From M30B80 sp965656935 (GTDB taxonomy: Bacteria > Pseudomonadota > Alphaproteobacteria > Rhodobacterales > Rhodobacteraceae): a stretch of 64,000 nt of DNA. The notes under the pieces are model-generated. The model was not told the DNA's origin. It searched no databases and saw only the letters and a program-made list of their open reading frames with translations. Shown piece by piece: positions 16,495 through 25,657 of the stretch. The stretch lies in the NCBI GenBank assembly GCA_965656935.1, contig CBFHMG010000002.1, positions 248,001 to 312,000 of the forward strand, in the 5' to 3' direction. Within the stretch, counting starts at the first letter, position 1, and every line of letters begins with the position of its first letter. Made by a program: the position numbers and the translations under genes.

Positions 16495-17187
16495 TTAGCT
16501 ATAGGTTTTCCACAAAGCACCGTCGCCCAAGCCATCGATGAAATCGGCATGGGCGGCGGTTTCTTCTTCAGTGATACGTGATTTCAGCGCTTGCGGGCGT
16601 GGAAATGCACGCCACGCGCTGCTTTCACCCGATTTTGACGTATTTCCACCTGACATGGACAGCGCAAAATCAGGTTGTTTGCCACCGATCAGCTCAAGAT
16701 AAACCTCCGCGAGGATTTCCGAGTCGAGCAAGGCACCGTGTTTCTCGCGCATGGAGTTATCGACACCGAACCGTCTGCACAGCGCATCAAGCGAGGCGGG
16801 CGAGCCCGGAAATTTGCGGCGCGCAATCATCAAAGTGTCAATCGCGCGGTCATTGGGGATCAAAGGCTTTTTGACCCAGCCAAGCTCGGCATTGAGAAAC
16901 TTCATGTCGAAAGCGGCGTTATGGATCACCAATTTTGCATCTTCGATGAAATCCAAAAAATCCTGCGCAACAGTCTCGAATAAGGGTTTATCGGCCAGAA
17001 ACTCATCACCAAGACCATGCACATTGAAGGCCTCGACAGGTACCGATCGCTGCGGGTTGATATATTGGTGATAGACCCGCCCAGTTGCGACATGGTTCCA
17101 CAATTCAATCGCCCCGATCTCGACCAAACGGTGACCTTCATTTGGTTCAAAACCTGTGGTCTCGGTATCAAGCACGATCTCACGCAT
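16495..17187 (-). CDS. dnaQ: DNA polymerase III epsilon subunit (proofreading exonuclease)
   Basis: DnaQ (230 residues) is the 3'-5' proofreading exonuclease of the replicative polymerase. All DEDDh residues are visible: Exo I DTETTG at 7-12, Exo II HNAAFD at 89-94, and Exo III with His150 and Asp155 in KHGALLDSE. The C-terminal tail, which contacts the alpha subunit, is present. Its start overlaps coaE by 8 bases in the maf-aroE-coaE-dnaQ operon. Confidence 0.96.
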   Translation of the reverse strand: MREIVLDTETTGFEPNEGHRLVEIGAIELWNHVATGRVYHQYINPQRSVPVEAFNVHGLGDEFLADKPLFETVAQDFLDFIEDAKLVIHNAAFDMKFLNAELGWVKKPLIPNDRAIDTLMIARRKFPGSPASLDALCRRFGVDNSMREKHGALLDSEILAEVYLELIGGKQPDFALSMSGGNTSKSGESSAWRAFPRPQALKSRITEEETAAHADFIDGLGDGALWKTYS

Positions 17188-17773
17188 GGGGTTCTCCGGT
17201 CAGCTTTGCGATCAAGGTTTTCACATCTGCACGGGTTTGTTCAAGCTCTCGCGTCTCGATAACGAAATCAGCGCGTTTGCGCTTTTCAGCATCTGGCATC
17301 TGACGGCTGAGAATGCTTTCAAACATCTCAGGCGTCATCGTATCACGCTCCAGCACCCGCTTGCGTTGGATGTCTGCACTAACCGAGACGACGAGGACAC
17401 CGTCCATTTTTGCATTCCCGCCCGTTTCAAACAGCAGCGGAATATCCAGAACCACTAGACCCGCCGATTTATGGCTTTCAAGAAATGCCACTCGGTCTTG
17501 GGCGACCAAGGGATGCACGATTTCTTCGAGGATTTTCAGAGCGTCAGGTTCTTCAGCGATCCAGCGCTTCAACTCGGCCCGATCAACCTGCCCGTCATGG
17601 ACGGCTTTCGGCCAAACAGCAGCAATTTTCGGGGCAGCTTCCCCGCCCTTCCCATAAAGGCGGTGAACAGCTTCGTCTGCATCCCAAACGGGGATGCCCT
17701 CTTCACGGAAAAACCCCGCTGTCGTTGATTTTCCCATCCCGATCGAGCCTGTCAGGCCCAAAACATAGGTCAT
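17180..17773 (-). CDS. coaE: Dephospho-CoA kinase
   Basis: CoaE (197 residues) phosphorylates dephospho-CoA, the last step of coenzyme A synthesis. It has the P-loop GSIGMGKST at 9-17 and the kinase segment LDIPLLFETG. Its length is normal. It overlaps aroE by 4 bases upstream and dnaQ by 8 bases downstream. Confidence 0.95.
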   Translation of the reverse strand: MTYVLGLTGSIGMGKSTTAGFFREEGIPVWDADEAVHRLYGKGGEAAPKIAAVWPKAVHDGQVDRAELKRWIAEEPDALKILEEIVHPLVAQDRVAFLESHKSAGLVVLDIPLLFETGGNAKMDGVLVVSVSADIQRKRVLERDTMTPEMFESILSRQMPDAEKRKRADFVIETRELEQTRADVKTLIAKLTGEPHA

Positions 17774-18603
17774 GCCGAGAGAACCGCTTTGCGAAGGTCA
17801 TCATCCACATCGGGCCGCTGACCGAACCAACGTTCAAAACCTGGGGCTGCTTGATGCAGCAACATCCCCAAACCATCTACGATATTGGCTCCAGCCTGTT
17901 CAGCTTGCAGGAGAAAATCAGTCATTAAAGGAGCATAAACGAGATCATTGACGACCGTATCTTTATTGAGCCCTGTAAGGTCAATATTCAGCGCTGGTTG
18001 CCCGACCATACCCAGCGAAGTGGTGTTCACGACGGTTGCAACATGGGGCAGAACTTCTGGAATTTTTGTCCAATCCACCACCTTGATCCGCGCACCAAGT
18101 TGATCACGCAAAGCCTCGGATCTGGATCTTGTGCGGTTCACCAAAATGACCTCTGGAACACCATCCCTAAGCAAAGCCGAGACAACCGCGCGCGATGCAC
18201 CACCAGCGCCAAGAACCAGCGCGGACCCGTTCGAGGCTTTCCAATCCGGAAACCGCTGCTTGATATTCGCAAGGAAGCCGATGCCATCGGTATTATCCGC
18301 CTGAACCGTGCCGGATGTTGTGAAGGTCAATGTATTGGCCGCACCTATCAAAGCCGCACGATCCGTGATCGTATCTGCGATTTGGAGGGCCGTTTCCTTA
18401 TGCGGGATGGTCACATTCACACCGCGGAAGCCCATTTTGGGCAGGGTTTTCAGAACATCTGCAAAATCATCCCGTGCGACATGGATCGGGATGTAATGCC
18501 CATTGATCCCATACCGCTTGAGCCAATGACCATGCAGAATGGGCGATTTACTATGCCCGATCGGGTCCCCTATGACACCTGCCAGATGAATGTCTTCGCT
18601 CAT
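17770..18603 (-). CDS. aroE: Shikimate dehydrogenase (NADP+)
   Basis: AroE (277 residues) reduces 3-dehydroshikimate to shikimate in aromatic amino-acid synthesis. The substrate motif GDPIGHSKSP is at 12-21, the NVTIPHKE catalytic-lysine segment near 64-71, and the dinucleotide motif GAGGASRAV is intact. It overlaps maf and coaE by 4 bases each. Confidence 0.95.
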   Translation of the reverse strand: MSEDIHLAGVIGDPIGHSKSPILHGHWLKRYGINGHYIPIHVARDDFADVLKTLPKMGFRGVNVTIPHKETALQIADTITDRAALIGAANTLTFTTSGTVQADNTDGIGFLANIKQRFPDWKASNGSALVLGAGGASRAVVSALLRDGVPEVILVNRTRSRSEALRDQLGARIKVVDWTKIPEVLPHVATVVNTTSLGMVGQPALNIDLTGLNKDTVVNDLVYAPLMTDFLLQAEQAGANIVDGLGMLLHQAAPGFERWFGQRPDVDDDLRKAVLSA

Positions 18604-19196
18604 CCTTCGATGATCCCTCTCGTTACTAAATATGCGGACAGTTCCAACAGTGGCAGTCCTAGAACAGTGAAATAGTCTCCATCGACCCGAGTAAAGAGCC
18701 GTGAGCCTTCTTTCTCGAGTTTGTATCCTCCAACACTTTCGGCAATATCGGGCCAGTTTCTCTCCAGATAATGATCAAGATAGCTGTCACTTATGTCACG
18801 CATAAGAAGGCGAACTTCACCGATGAAACGCCAAACGGGCTTGGCATCATCATAGATCACCACGGCCGAAAGCAGCTTGTGCCGCTCCCCCCGAAGCATA
18901 CGCAATTGATCAGCGGCCTCTGCAAGACTTTCAGGCTTCGATAAGACCTCTCCCTTGAAATCCAGAACCTGATCGCAGCCCATAACCAATGCGTCAGGGA
19001 ATTTCTCGGCCACACGGAGCGCCTTATACTCGGCCAAAGTATCCGCCACATCGCGCGGTCGGGCAGATTCGGCCTGTAGCGAAAGACGGATCGATTCTTC
19101 ATCAATCCGAGCTGTAACAGAGGTAAACTCGATGCCAGCTGCTGACAAAAGCCCCTGTCGGGCTGGGGAAGCTGAAGCGAGGATCAAATTTTTCAT
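18600..19196 (-). CDS. maf: Maf family nucleotide pyrophosphatase
   Basis: 198-residue Maf/YhdE/YceF-type protein. The family hydrolyses non-canonical or modified nucleoside triphosphates and has been linked to division arrest. The signature SASPARQGLL is at 8-17 and the GCDQVL motif at about residues 78-83. It is the first gene of the leftward operon and lies directly left of the origin candidate. Which nucleotide it prefers cannot be read from the sequence. Confidence 0.92.
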   Translation of the reverse strand: MKNLILASASPARQGLLSAAGIEFTSVTARIDEESIRLSLQAESARPRDVADTLAEYKALRVAEKFPDALVMGCDQVLDFKGEVLSKPESLAEAADQLRMLRGERHKLLSAVVIYDDAKPVWRFIGEVRLLMRDISDSYLDHYLERNWPDIAESVGGYKLEKEGSRLFTRVDGDYFTVLGLPLLELSAYLVTRGIIEG

Positions 19197-19751
19197 GGGA
19201 TAAGCCTGTGGGGGAACCCGTGTAACGCTCTGTTAACAAAATCCTGTATATTTCCATCCCGACGAAGCGGCCACAGGTTTCGGTATGTTTGCCCGATTGA
19301 AACCATGTTTTTTCCCCAAGGACAGGTTTTCATGCACCGCTGTTTGGAAAAAATCACTGACTTGGCTTACTCGAAATCTATCACCGGCTTATGCACAGGT
19401 TCTGATGCCTTAAATAAATGTTATTAAACGCTAATATTGATATATTTGGGTTATCAAACCACTTGAGTGGTTCCAAATATGACCCGGGGATAAAGCTTTG
19501 GACGGGTTGCGCGTAACCGAGCTATCCTCGTTATCAACGACATAACAACAACAACAATTCTTTAATCTTAATATTTATATTAAAAGAAGATTTGCCTCTT
19601 TCCCTCTGATCAGCTGACAATCCTGCCAAGAGTTGACTTGAACAGGTTTGAACTTTACTTGGTTACTCAACGGGCCGTCCGGCGCGCTGATTTTCCATTC
19701 CAATGATGTATGACGCGGTGGGTTTCCCCGTGCGAGATCGGTATTTTTTCG
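19197..19751. other. Candidate chromosomal replication origin (maf-rho gap)
   Basis: This 555-base gap holds no supported gene. It lies between divergent operons led by maf (leftward) and rho (rightward). Two strikingly AT-rich tracts are visible, about 19410-19450 and 19555-19593, plus a perfect DnaA box at 19389-19397 and two weaker 7/9 matches (19531-19539 and, reverse strand, near 19485-19493). The left flank order (maf-aroE-coaE-dnaQ-secB-fxsA) matches the genes beside the Caulobacter origin, and parABS is 3-6 kb to the right. The region must also contain the maf and rho promoters. Origin function is inference. Confidence 0.55.
19389..19397 (+). promoter_or_regulatory. DnaA box
   Basis: TTATGCACA is an exact match to the DnaA-box consensus TTATNCACA. 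It is the only exact match seen in the maf-rho gap and sits just before the first AT-rich tract. Confidence 0.6.
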
Positions 19752-21023
19752 ATGAGCGACACTTCTCTGAATCTGGCTGACCTGAAAGCCAAATCCCCCA
19801 AAGACCTTCTTTCGATGGCTGAAGAGCTTGAGATCGAAAATGCCTCGACCATGCGCAAAGGCGACATGATGTTCGCGATCCTCAAGGAACGCGCTGAGGA
19901 AGGTTGGGACATTTTTGGCGATGGCGTTCTAGAAGTTTTGCAGGACGGTTTCGGGTTCTTGCGCTCGCCTGAGGCCAATTATCTGCCAGGCCCTGATGAT
20001 ATTTACGTCTCGCCTGACATGATCCGTCAATTCAGCCTGCGGACGGGTGATACCGTTGAAGGCATGATTGCATCGCCGCGCGAGACCGAGAATTACTTCT
20101 CACTTACGAAAATGTCGAAGATCAACTTCGAGGAGCCTGAAAAGGCCCGCCATAAAGTGGCCTTTGATAACCTCACACCGCTCTATCCTGATGAGCGTTT
20201 GAAGATGGAAGTCGAAGATCCGACGATCAAGGACCGCTCTGCGCGGATTATCGATCTGGTTGCGCCGATTGGTAAGGGCCAGCGTTCCCTGATCGTGGCG
20301 CCGCCACGGACTGGTAAAACTGTTCTTCTCCAGAATATCGCCAATTCAATCGAGAAAAATCATCCTGAATGCTATCTGATCGTCCTGCTGATCGATGAAC
20401 GCCCTGAAGAGGTGACGGACATGCAGCGCAGTGTGAAGGGCGAGGTTGTATCCTCTACTTTTGACGAACCTGCGACACGTCACGTTGCGGTGGCCGAGAT
20501 GGTGATCGAAAAAGCAAAACGCCTTGTTGAGCATAAGCGCGATGTTGTCATCTTGCTGGATTCGATCACGCGTTTGGGCCGCGCCTTCAACACTGTCGTG
20601 CCATCCTCTGGTAAGGTTCTGACAGGTGGTGTGGATGCCAACGCGTTGCAGCGTCCCAAGCGTTTCTTTGGCGCCGCGCGTAACATCGAAGAAGGCGGCT
20701 CGCTGACCATCATTGCAACGGCGCTGATCGATACGGGCAGCCGGATGGATGAGGTTATCTTCGAAGAATTCAAAGGCACTGGTAACTCCGAGATCGTGCT
20801 GGACCGTAAGGTTGCGGATAAGCGGACCTTCCCTGCGATGGATATCCTTAAATCTGGCACGCGTAAGGAAGAGCTGTTGGTTGATAAGGTCGATCTACAG
20901 AAAACCTATGTTCTGCGTCGTATCCTCAACCCGATGGGCACAACGGATGCGATCGACTTCCTGATCTCGAAACTCAAGCAGACCAAATCCAACGCTGAAT
21001 TCTTTGACTCGATGAACACATAA
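19752..21023 (+). CDS. rho: Transcription termination factor Rho
   Basis: Rho (423 residues) is the hexameric RNA-dependent ATPase helicase that ends transcription. It has an N-terminal RNA-binding domain with DGFGFLRS near 65-72, Walker A APPRTGKT at 183-190, and Q-loop and R-loop regions in the C-terminal half. ATG at 19752 gives the conserved N-terminus (MSDTSLNLADLK); 14 more open codons upstream are not family-like. The ribosome site is weak, and the long leader would allow the autoregulation known for rho. Confidence 0.96.
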   Translation: MSDTSLNLADLKAKSPKDLLSMAEELEIENASTMRKGDMMFAILKERAEEGWDIFGDGVLEVLQDGFGFLRSPEANYLPGPDDIYVSPDMIRQFSLRTGDTVEGMIASPRETENYFSLTKMSKINFEEPEKARHKVAFDNLTPLYPDERLKMEVEDPTIKDRSARIIDLVAPIGKGQRSLIVAPPRTGKTVLLQNIANSIEKNHPECYLIVLLIDERPEEVTDMQRSVKGEVVSSTFDEPATRHVAVAEMVIEKAKRLVEHKRDVVILLDSITRLGRAFNTVVPSSGKVLTGGVDANALQRPKRFFGAARNIEEGGSLTIIATALIDTGSRMDEVIFEEFKGTGNSEIVLDRKVADKRTFPAMDILKSGTRKEELLVDKVDLQKTYVLRRILNPMGTTDAIDFLISKLKQTKSNAEFFDSMNT

Positions 21024-21071
21024 GGCGAAATCTGGCGTCAGGTCAGGCTTCCCTTTGGCTCGTGAGGACCA

Positions 21072-22361
21072 ATGGATACGATTTTCGCTCTCGCATCTGC
21101 GGCCGGACGGGCTGGGGTGTCGGTCATCCGTATTTCGGGTGAGCGCTCTGTCGAGATTTGCGAAGACCTAGCCGAAAGCGCGCCTGAAGCGGGGCGTTTT
21201 GCGCTGCGTAAACTGCGTGATACAGCCGGCAATCTGATTGACGAGGCTTTGGTGCTGCGGTTCACCGCCCCCGCCAGTTTCACTGGTGAGGATGTGATTG
21301 AGCTTCATACCCATGGCAGCCCCGCTGTGGTGGCCCGTGTTTTGCGTTTTCTCGGCGAAAGCGGCAAAGCCAGAATGGCCGAGGCAGGTGAATTTACGCG
21401 GCGAGCCTTGGAGAATGACAGGCTGGACCTTGCTCAGGTCGAAGGGCTTGGCGATTTGATCGATGCCGAGACCGAGGCGCAGCGTATGCAGGCCGTGCGC
21501 CTGTTCTCGGGGGCTTTGGGGGATGTTGTATCGGACTGGCGCGAAAAGCTTCTGAGAGCGGCGGCCCTGCTGGAGGTTACCATTGATTTCGCGGATGAAG
21601 AGGTGCCAGTCGATGTCGCCCCCGAAGTTCTTGAACTGATCGGTGAGGTATCAAACTCGCTCGGTCGGGAGATCAAGGGCACCTTTGCCGCTGAACGTAT
21701 TCGGGACGGCTTTGAGGTGGCCATTCTTGGGACGCCGAATGCAGGAAAATCTACTCTTCTCAATAGGTTAGCTGGCCGTGAGGCCGCGATCACTTCAGAA
21801 ATCGCAGGAACCACGCGTGATGTGATCGAAGTTCGTATGGATGTTGCAGGCTTGCCTGTGACGCTGCTGGATACAGCTGGCTTGCGGGACACGGATGATG
21901 TGATTGAGCGGGTCGGCGTAGGCCGTGCTCTGGAACGGGCTGAGCGTGCTGATCTGCGGGTTTTCCTGAAGTCTGATCCGCAGGAGGTGCCCTTAGTTAC
22001 TCTGCAAGACGGCGACATTACGCTGCTTGGCAAAGGTGATATGCACGGTGGTGGCTTGGGCACAGTATCGGGTGCATCAGGCGAGGGCGTCGATGAGTTG
22101 ATAGAGCATATCGCTTCTCAGCTCTCAGAGAGAGCATCAGGGGTGGCTACCGCGACGCAGCTTAGGCATCGCATCGCGATGGAAGATGCGAAAGAGGCTT
22201 TGGATCAGGTAGCGTTTGAGGTAAAGGCTGGCGCTGAGCGAACAGAGCTGGCGGCCGAGAATCTCAGAACTGCGCTGAGAAAGCTTGATGCGCTGATCGG
22301 GCGAGTAGATGTGGAAATGGTATTGGGCGAGATATTCTCGCGCTTCTGTCTTGGAAAATAG
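21072..22361 (+). CDS. mnmE: tRNA modification GTPase MnmE
   Basis: MnmE (429 residues) works with MnmG to add the cmnm5 group to U34 of certain tRNAs. An N-terminal tetrahydrofolate-binding domain is followed by the G domain: G1 GTPNAGKS at 220-227, G2 TSEIAGTTRD at 241-250, G3 DTAG at 267-270. The C-terminus is FCLGK, with the conserved cysteine. It ends 2 bases before mnmG, so the two partner proteins are made from one message. Confidence 0.96.
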   Translation: MDTIFALASAAGRAGVSVIRISGERSVEICEDLAESAPEAGRFALRKLRDTAGNLIDEALVLRFTAPASFTGEDVIELHTHGSPAVVARVLRFLGESGKARMAEAGEFTRRALENDRLDLAQVEGLGDLIDAETEAQRMQAVRLFSGALGDVVSDWREKLLRAAALLEVTIDFADEEVPVDVAPEVLELIGEVSNSLGREIKGTFAAERIRDGFEVAILGTPNAGKSTLLNRLAGREAAITSEIAGTTRDVIEVRMDVAGLPVTLLDTAGLRDTDDVIERVGVGRALERAERADLRVFLKSDPQEVPLVTLQDGDITLLGKGDMHGGGLGTVSGASGEGVDELIEHIASQLSERASGVATATQLRHRIAMEDAKEALDQVAFEVKAGAERTELAAENLRTALRKLDALIGRVDVEMVLGEIFSRFCLGK

Positions 22362-22363
22362 GA

Positions 22364-24238
22364 ATGTTTCACGTGAAACATGATGCATTTGATGTGGTGG
22401 TAATTGGCGGTGGCCATGCGGGGTGCGAGGCAGCCCATGCTTCCGCACGCGCAGGTGCCAAGACAGCGCTGGTTACATTGTCCAAGTCAGGCATTGGCGT
22501 AATGTCCTGCAACCCCGCTATTGGCGGTTTGGGTAAGGGCCATCTGGTTCGTGAAATCGACGCGCTTGGCGGTGTTATGGGGATCGCCGCCGATATGTCG
22601 GGTATCCAGTTTCGTCTGTTGAACCGCCGTAAAGGGCCTGCTGTTCAGGGCCCCCGCACCCAATCTGACCGCGCTTTGTATAAATCCGCCATGCAATCCC
22701 TTCTGGGGGATGTGCCTAACCTCACTGTGATTGAAGGGGAAGTCGCCGATTTGATGATAAATGGCGCTTCTCTCGCGGGTGTAGTCCTTGCTGATGGCGC
22801 TGAGATCCCCGCGCGATCGGCCGTTTTGACCACGGGCACCTTCCTGCGCGGCGTTATTCATATTGGCGATCGCTCTCATGAGGGCGGGCGTATGGGTGAG
22901 AAACCTTCGGTCAAACTGGCCGAGCGTTTGGACGGGTTCAACCTTCCCATGGGCAGGCTGAAAACGGGCACCCCTCCCCGCTTGGATGGTCGGACAATTG
23001 CGTGGGATGGTTTGGATATGCAGCCCGCGGATGATGATCCAGCGTTGTTCTCTTTCATGTCCAATGGCCCGCATGTGCGGCAGATTTCTTGCGGCATCAC
23101 CCATACAAACGAGAAAACCCACGATATCATCCGTGATAACCTTGATCGCTCTGCCATGTATGGTGGCCATATCGAGGGGATCGGGCCGCGATATTGCCCT
23201 TCGATTGAAGACAAGATCGTGCGCTTCGCAGATAAAAATTCGCATCAGATTTTCTTGGAGCCTGAGGGCCTTGAGGATCATACGATCTACCCCAACGGAA
23301 TTTCGACTTCTTTGCCCGAGGACGTGCAGATCGACTATGTCCGCTCAATCACAGGTCTGGAAAACGCAGATATTCTGCAACCTGGTTATGCGATTGAATA
23401 TGATTTCATTGATCCGCGTGCTCTCTCACCCATTCTTGAATTGCGGGAAGTCCCTGGGCTGTTCCTCGCTGGCCAGATCAACGGGACCACAGGGTATGAG
23501 GAGGCCGCCGCGCAAGGCTTTGTTGCGGGATTGAATGCGGCATCCAAGGCTTTGGGTAAGGATGAACAAACATTCTCACGCCGCGAAAGCTATATTGGCG
23601 TTATGGTCGATGATCTTGTAACGCGTGGTGTGTCTGAGCCTTATCGCATGTTTACTTCGCGCGCAGAGTTCCGTTTAAGTCTGCGGGCCGATAACGCGGA
23701 TCAACGTTTGACGCCTCGGGCGATTGAGCTTGGTTTGGTGGATGAGCAGCGCAAAACGCGGTTTGAAGATAAAATGGAGCGCCTTTCCAAAGGATATGAG
23801 GCGGTCACCTCAAAAAGTGTGACGCCGACCCAAGGCAAAGCGCATGGGTTGAACATCAATCAAGATGGCAGCCGCCGCACAGCGCTAGATTTGTTGGGCT
23901 TTCCGGACATCACCTTTGACCAGCTAGATGCGATTTGGCCTGAATTGACGGAGCTGGACAGCGATACGCGCGATCAAATTTCGCGTGAGGCGCTTTATGT
24001 CTCCTATATCGAACGTCAGGAGCGTGATGTGGCAGCTCTCGCCCGTGATGAGGCACAGAAAATCCCTGAGGATATGGATTATGCCTCGATCGGTGGCCTT
24101 TCCAATGAAATCAGGTCGAAGCTTTCAGCGGTGCGCCCTACGACGCTTGGTCAGGCAGGCCGCATCGACGGAATGACACCTGCAGCGCTAAGCCTCGTGC
24201 TTGTCAAGCTGCGCCAGCATCAGCGTAAATCCGCATGA
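22364..24238 (+). CDS. mnmG: tRNA uridine 5-carboxymethylaminomethyl modification enzyme MnmG
   Basis: MnmG/GidA (624 residues) is the FAD- and NADH-dependent partner of MnmE. The FAD motif GGGHAGCEAA is at 15-24, and the GGLGKGHLVREIDALGG and TGTFLRG segments are present. The first six residues MFHVKH are encoded by a parS site that overlaps the start codon, so the protein N-terminus is partly set by a chromosome-segregation element. It overlaps rsmG by 4 bases. Confidence 0.96.
   Translation: MFHVKHDAFDVVVIGGGHAGCEAAHASARAGAKTALVTLSKSGIGVMSCNPAIGGLGKGHLVREIDALGGVMGIAADMSGIQFRLLNRRKGPAVQGPRTQSDRALYKSAMQSLLGDVPNLTVIEGEVADLMINGASLAGVVLADGAEIPARSAVLTTGTFLRGVIHIGDRSHEGGRMGEKPSVKLAERLDGFNLPMGRLKTGTPPRLDGRTIAWDGLDMQPADDDPALFSFMSNGPHVRQISCGITHTNEKTHDIIRDNLDRSAMYGGHIEGIGPRYCPSIEDKIVRFADKNSHQIFLEPEGLEDHTIYPNGISTSLPEDVQIDYVRSITGLENADILQPGYAIEYDFIDPRALSPILELREVPGLFLAGQINGTTGYEEAAAQGFVAGLNAASKALGKDEQTFSRRESYIGVMVDDLVTRGVSEPYRMFTSRAEFRLSLRADNADQRLTPRAIELGLVDEQRKTRFEDKMERLSKGYEAVTSKSVTPTQGKAHGLNINQDGSRRTALDLLGFPDITFDQLDAIWPELTELDSDTRDQISREALYVSYIERQERDVAALARDEAQKIPEDMDYASIGGLSNEIRSKLSAVRPTTLGQAGRIDGMTPAALSLVLVKLRQHQRKSA
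22365..22380. promoter_or_regulatory. parS site 1 (ParB-binding palindrome)
   Basis: TGTTTCACGTGAAACA is a perfect 16-base match to the canonical parS sequence. It begins one base inside the mnmG start codon and lies about 2.6 kb to the right of the origin candidate. ParB, encoded at 25.7 kb, would load here and spread. Confidence 0.95.
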
Positions 24239-24861
24239 CGGAAGACGACGCCAAGGGCATTATCGCGGCAGATGTTTCACGTGAAACATTGGAGAAGCTG
24301 GAGTCATACGTTGCCGCGCTGCTGAAATGGCAAAAGGCGATCAACCTCATCGCGCCTTCGACGATCCCTCATGTCTGGGAGCGCCATATTCTTGACTCAG
24401 CGCAAGTGTTCAAGCTGCGGCATGTAGAGAGTGGATCTTGGTTGGATATCGGCAGCGGCGCGGGCTTCCCGGGCCTTGTCTGCGCGATTATGGCCAGAGA
24501 ATTTGCGCCCGACCTGTCATTCACCTTTATTGAATCCGACCTTCGCAAAGGCTCCTTTATTCGTGAGGTTGCCCGTATATGCGGCGTAAAGGTTGCTGTT
24601 CTGACGCGCCGAGTGGAAGATGCGCCAGCGCAGAATGCGAACATCATTTCTGCGCGGGCTTTGGCCGATCTGCAACGTCTATGCGATTTGGCGTTCCCTC
24701 ATCTTGCGCCAGACGGTAGATGCCTTTTTCTTAAGGGCGCAAATGCTGAGCAAGAGATCATTGAAGCCAAAGAAATTTGGCAAATGTCATTAGAAACTCA
24801 TCCCAGTCTGACAAGTACAGACGGACGCATAGTTGAAATTGGAGATCTGTCGCGTGTCTGA
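24235..24861 (+). CDS. rsmG: 16S rRNA (guanine-527-N7)-methyltransferase
   Basis: RsmG/GidB (208 residues) methylates G527 of 16S rRNA using SAM; loss can give low-level streptomycin resistance. The SAM motif LDIGSGAGFPGL lies at about residues 74-85. Codons for VSRET near residues 14-18 are contained in the second parS site. It overlaps mnmG by 4 bases and parA by 8. Confidence 0.95.
   Translation: MTEDDAKGIIAADVSRETLEKLESYVAALLKWQKAINLIAPSTIPHVWERHILDSAQVFKLRHVESGSWLDIGSGAGFPGLVCAIMAREFAPDLSFTFIESDLRKGSFIREVARICGVKVAVLTRRVEDAPAQNANIISARALADLQRLCDLAFPHLAPDGRCLFLKGANAEQEIIEAKEIWQMSLETHPSLTSTDGRIVEIGDLSRV
24273..24288. promoter_or_regulatory. parS site 2 (ParB-binding palindrome)
   Basis: A second perfect TGTTTCACGTGAAACA, inside the 5' part of rsmG and 1.9 kb from site 1. 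Here the palindrome is read in a different codon phase (GTT TCA CGT GAA ACA) from site 1 (ATG TTT CAC GTG AAA CA), so the identity is at the DNA level, not from a shared peptide. Confidence 0.95.
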
Positions 24862-25657
24862 CCCAGCCCATCCCAGAATTATCTCGGTCGCCAATCAGAA
24901 AGGCGGCGTCGGGAAAACCACGACCACCATCAATCTGGGCGCTGGTCTGGCCCTTCTGGGTAAGAAGGTCCTCATTCTGGACCTTGATCCGCAGGGAAAT
25001 GCGTCAACTGGTCTTGGGATCGATGATCGTGATCTCACAACCTATGACCTGATCCTTGAAGGGCAGCCCTTGGCTGACGTGATTCAGGCCACCGGTGTTG
25101 AGGGTTTGGATATTTCGCCCGCGACGACCGATCTCAGCTCGGCGGATGTTGAGCTGGTGAATAATGAAAAGAAGGTGTTTTTGCTGAAAAACGCCCTCTC
25201 TGCTGAGGCGACAGCGGCCTATGACTATATCCTGATTGATTGCCCGCCGTCTTTGAGTTTGCTGACCGTCAATGCACTGGTCGCATCCCATGCTGTTTTG
25301 GTTCCCCTTCAATCGGAATTTTTCGCCCTTGAGGGACTTTCGCAATTGATGCTGACCGTTCGGCAGGTGCGCGACACGGCCAATCCTGATCTCAGGATCG
25401 AAGGTGTTGTTCTCACCATGTTCGATCTCCGCAATAATCTGAGCCGTCAGGTCGAAGAAGATACGCGCGAAACGCTTGGATCATTGGTGTTTGAAACCAA
25501 AATCCCCAGAAATGTGCGCCTGAGCGAAGCGCCATCCTATGCGATGTCGGTTTTTGAGTATGATGCGGCCTCCAAAGGCAGTGAGGCTTATATGAAATTG
25601 GCGGAAGAAGTCGTCGCGCGCCATTCTGCAAGCGCGAGTGAAGGAGTAAATGCATGA
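24854..25657 (+). CDS. parA: Chromosome partitioning ATPase ParA
   Basis: ParA (267 residues) is a deviant Walker-A ATPase that binds DNA non-specifically and moves ParB-parS complexes. The motif KGGVGKTTT is at 16-24 with the signature lysine, followed by DLDPQGNAS and the IDCPPSL Walker B segment. The GTG start at 24854 follows a GGAG site; the 7 extra open codons before it belong to the rsmG end. It overlaps parB by 4 bases. Confidence 0.95.
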   Translation: MSDPAHPRIISVANQKGGVGKTTTTINLGAGLALLGKKVLILDLDPQGNASTGLGIDDRDLTTYDLILEGQPLADVIQATGVEGLDISPATTDLSSADVELVNNEKKVFLLKNALSAEATAAYDYILIDCPPSLSLLTVNALVASHAVLVPLQSEFFALEGLSQLMLTVRQVRDTANPDLRIEGVVLTMFDLRNNLSRQVEEDTRETLGSLVFETKIPRNVRLSEAPSYAMSVFEYDAASKGSEAYMKLAEEVVARHSASASEGVNA

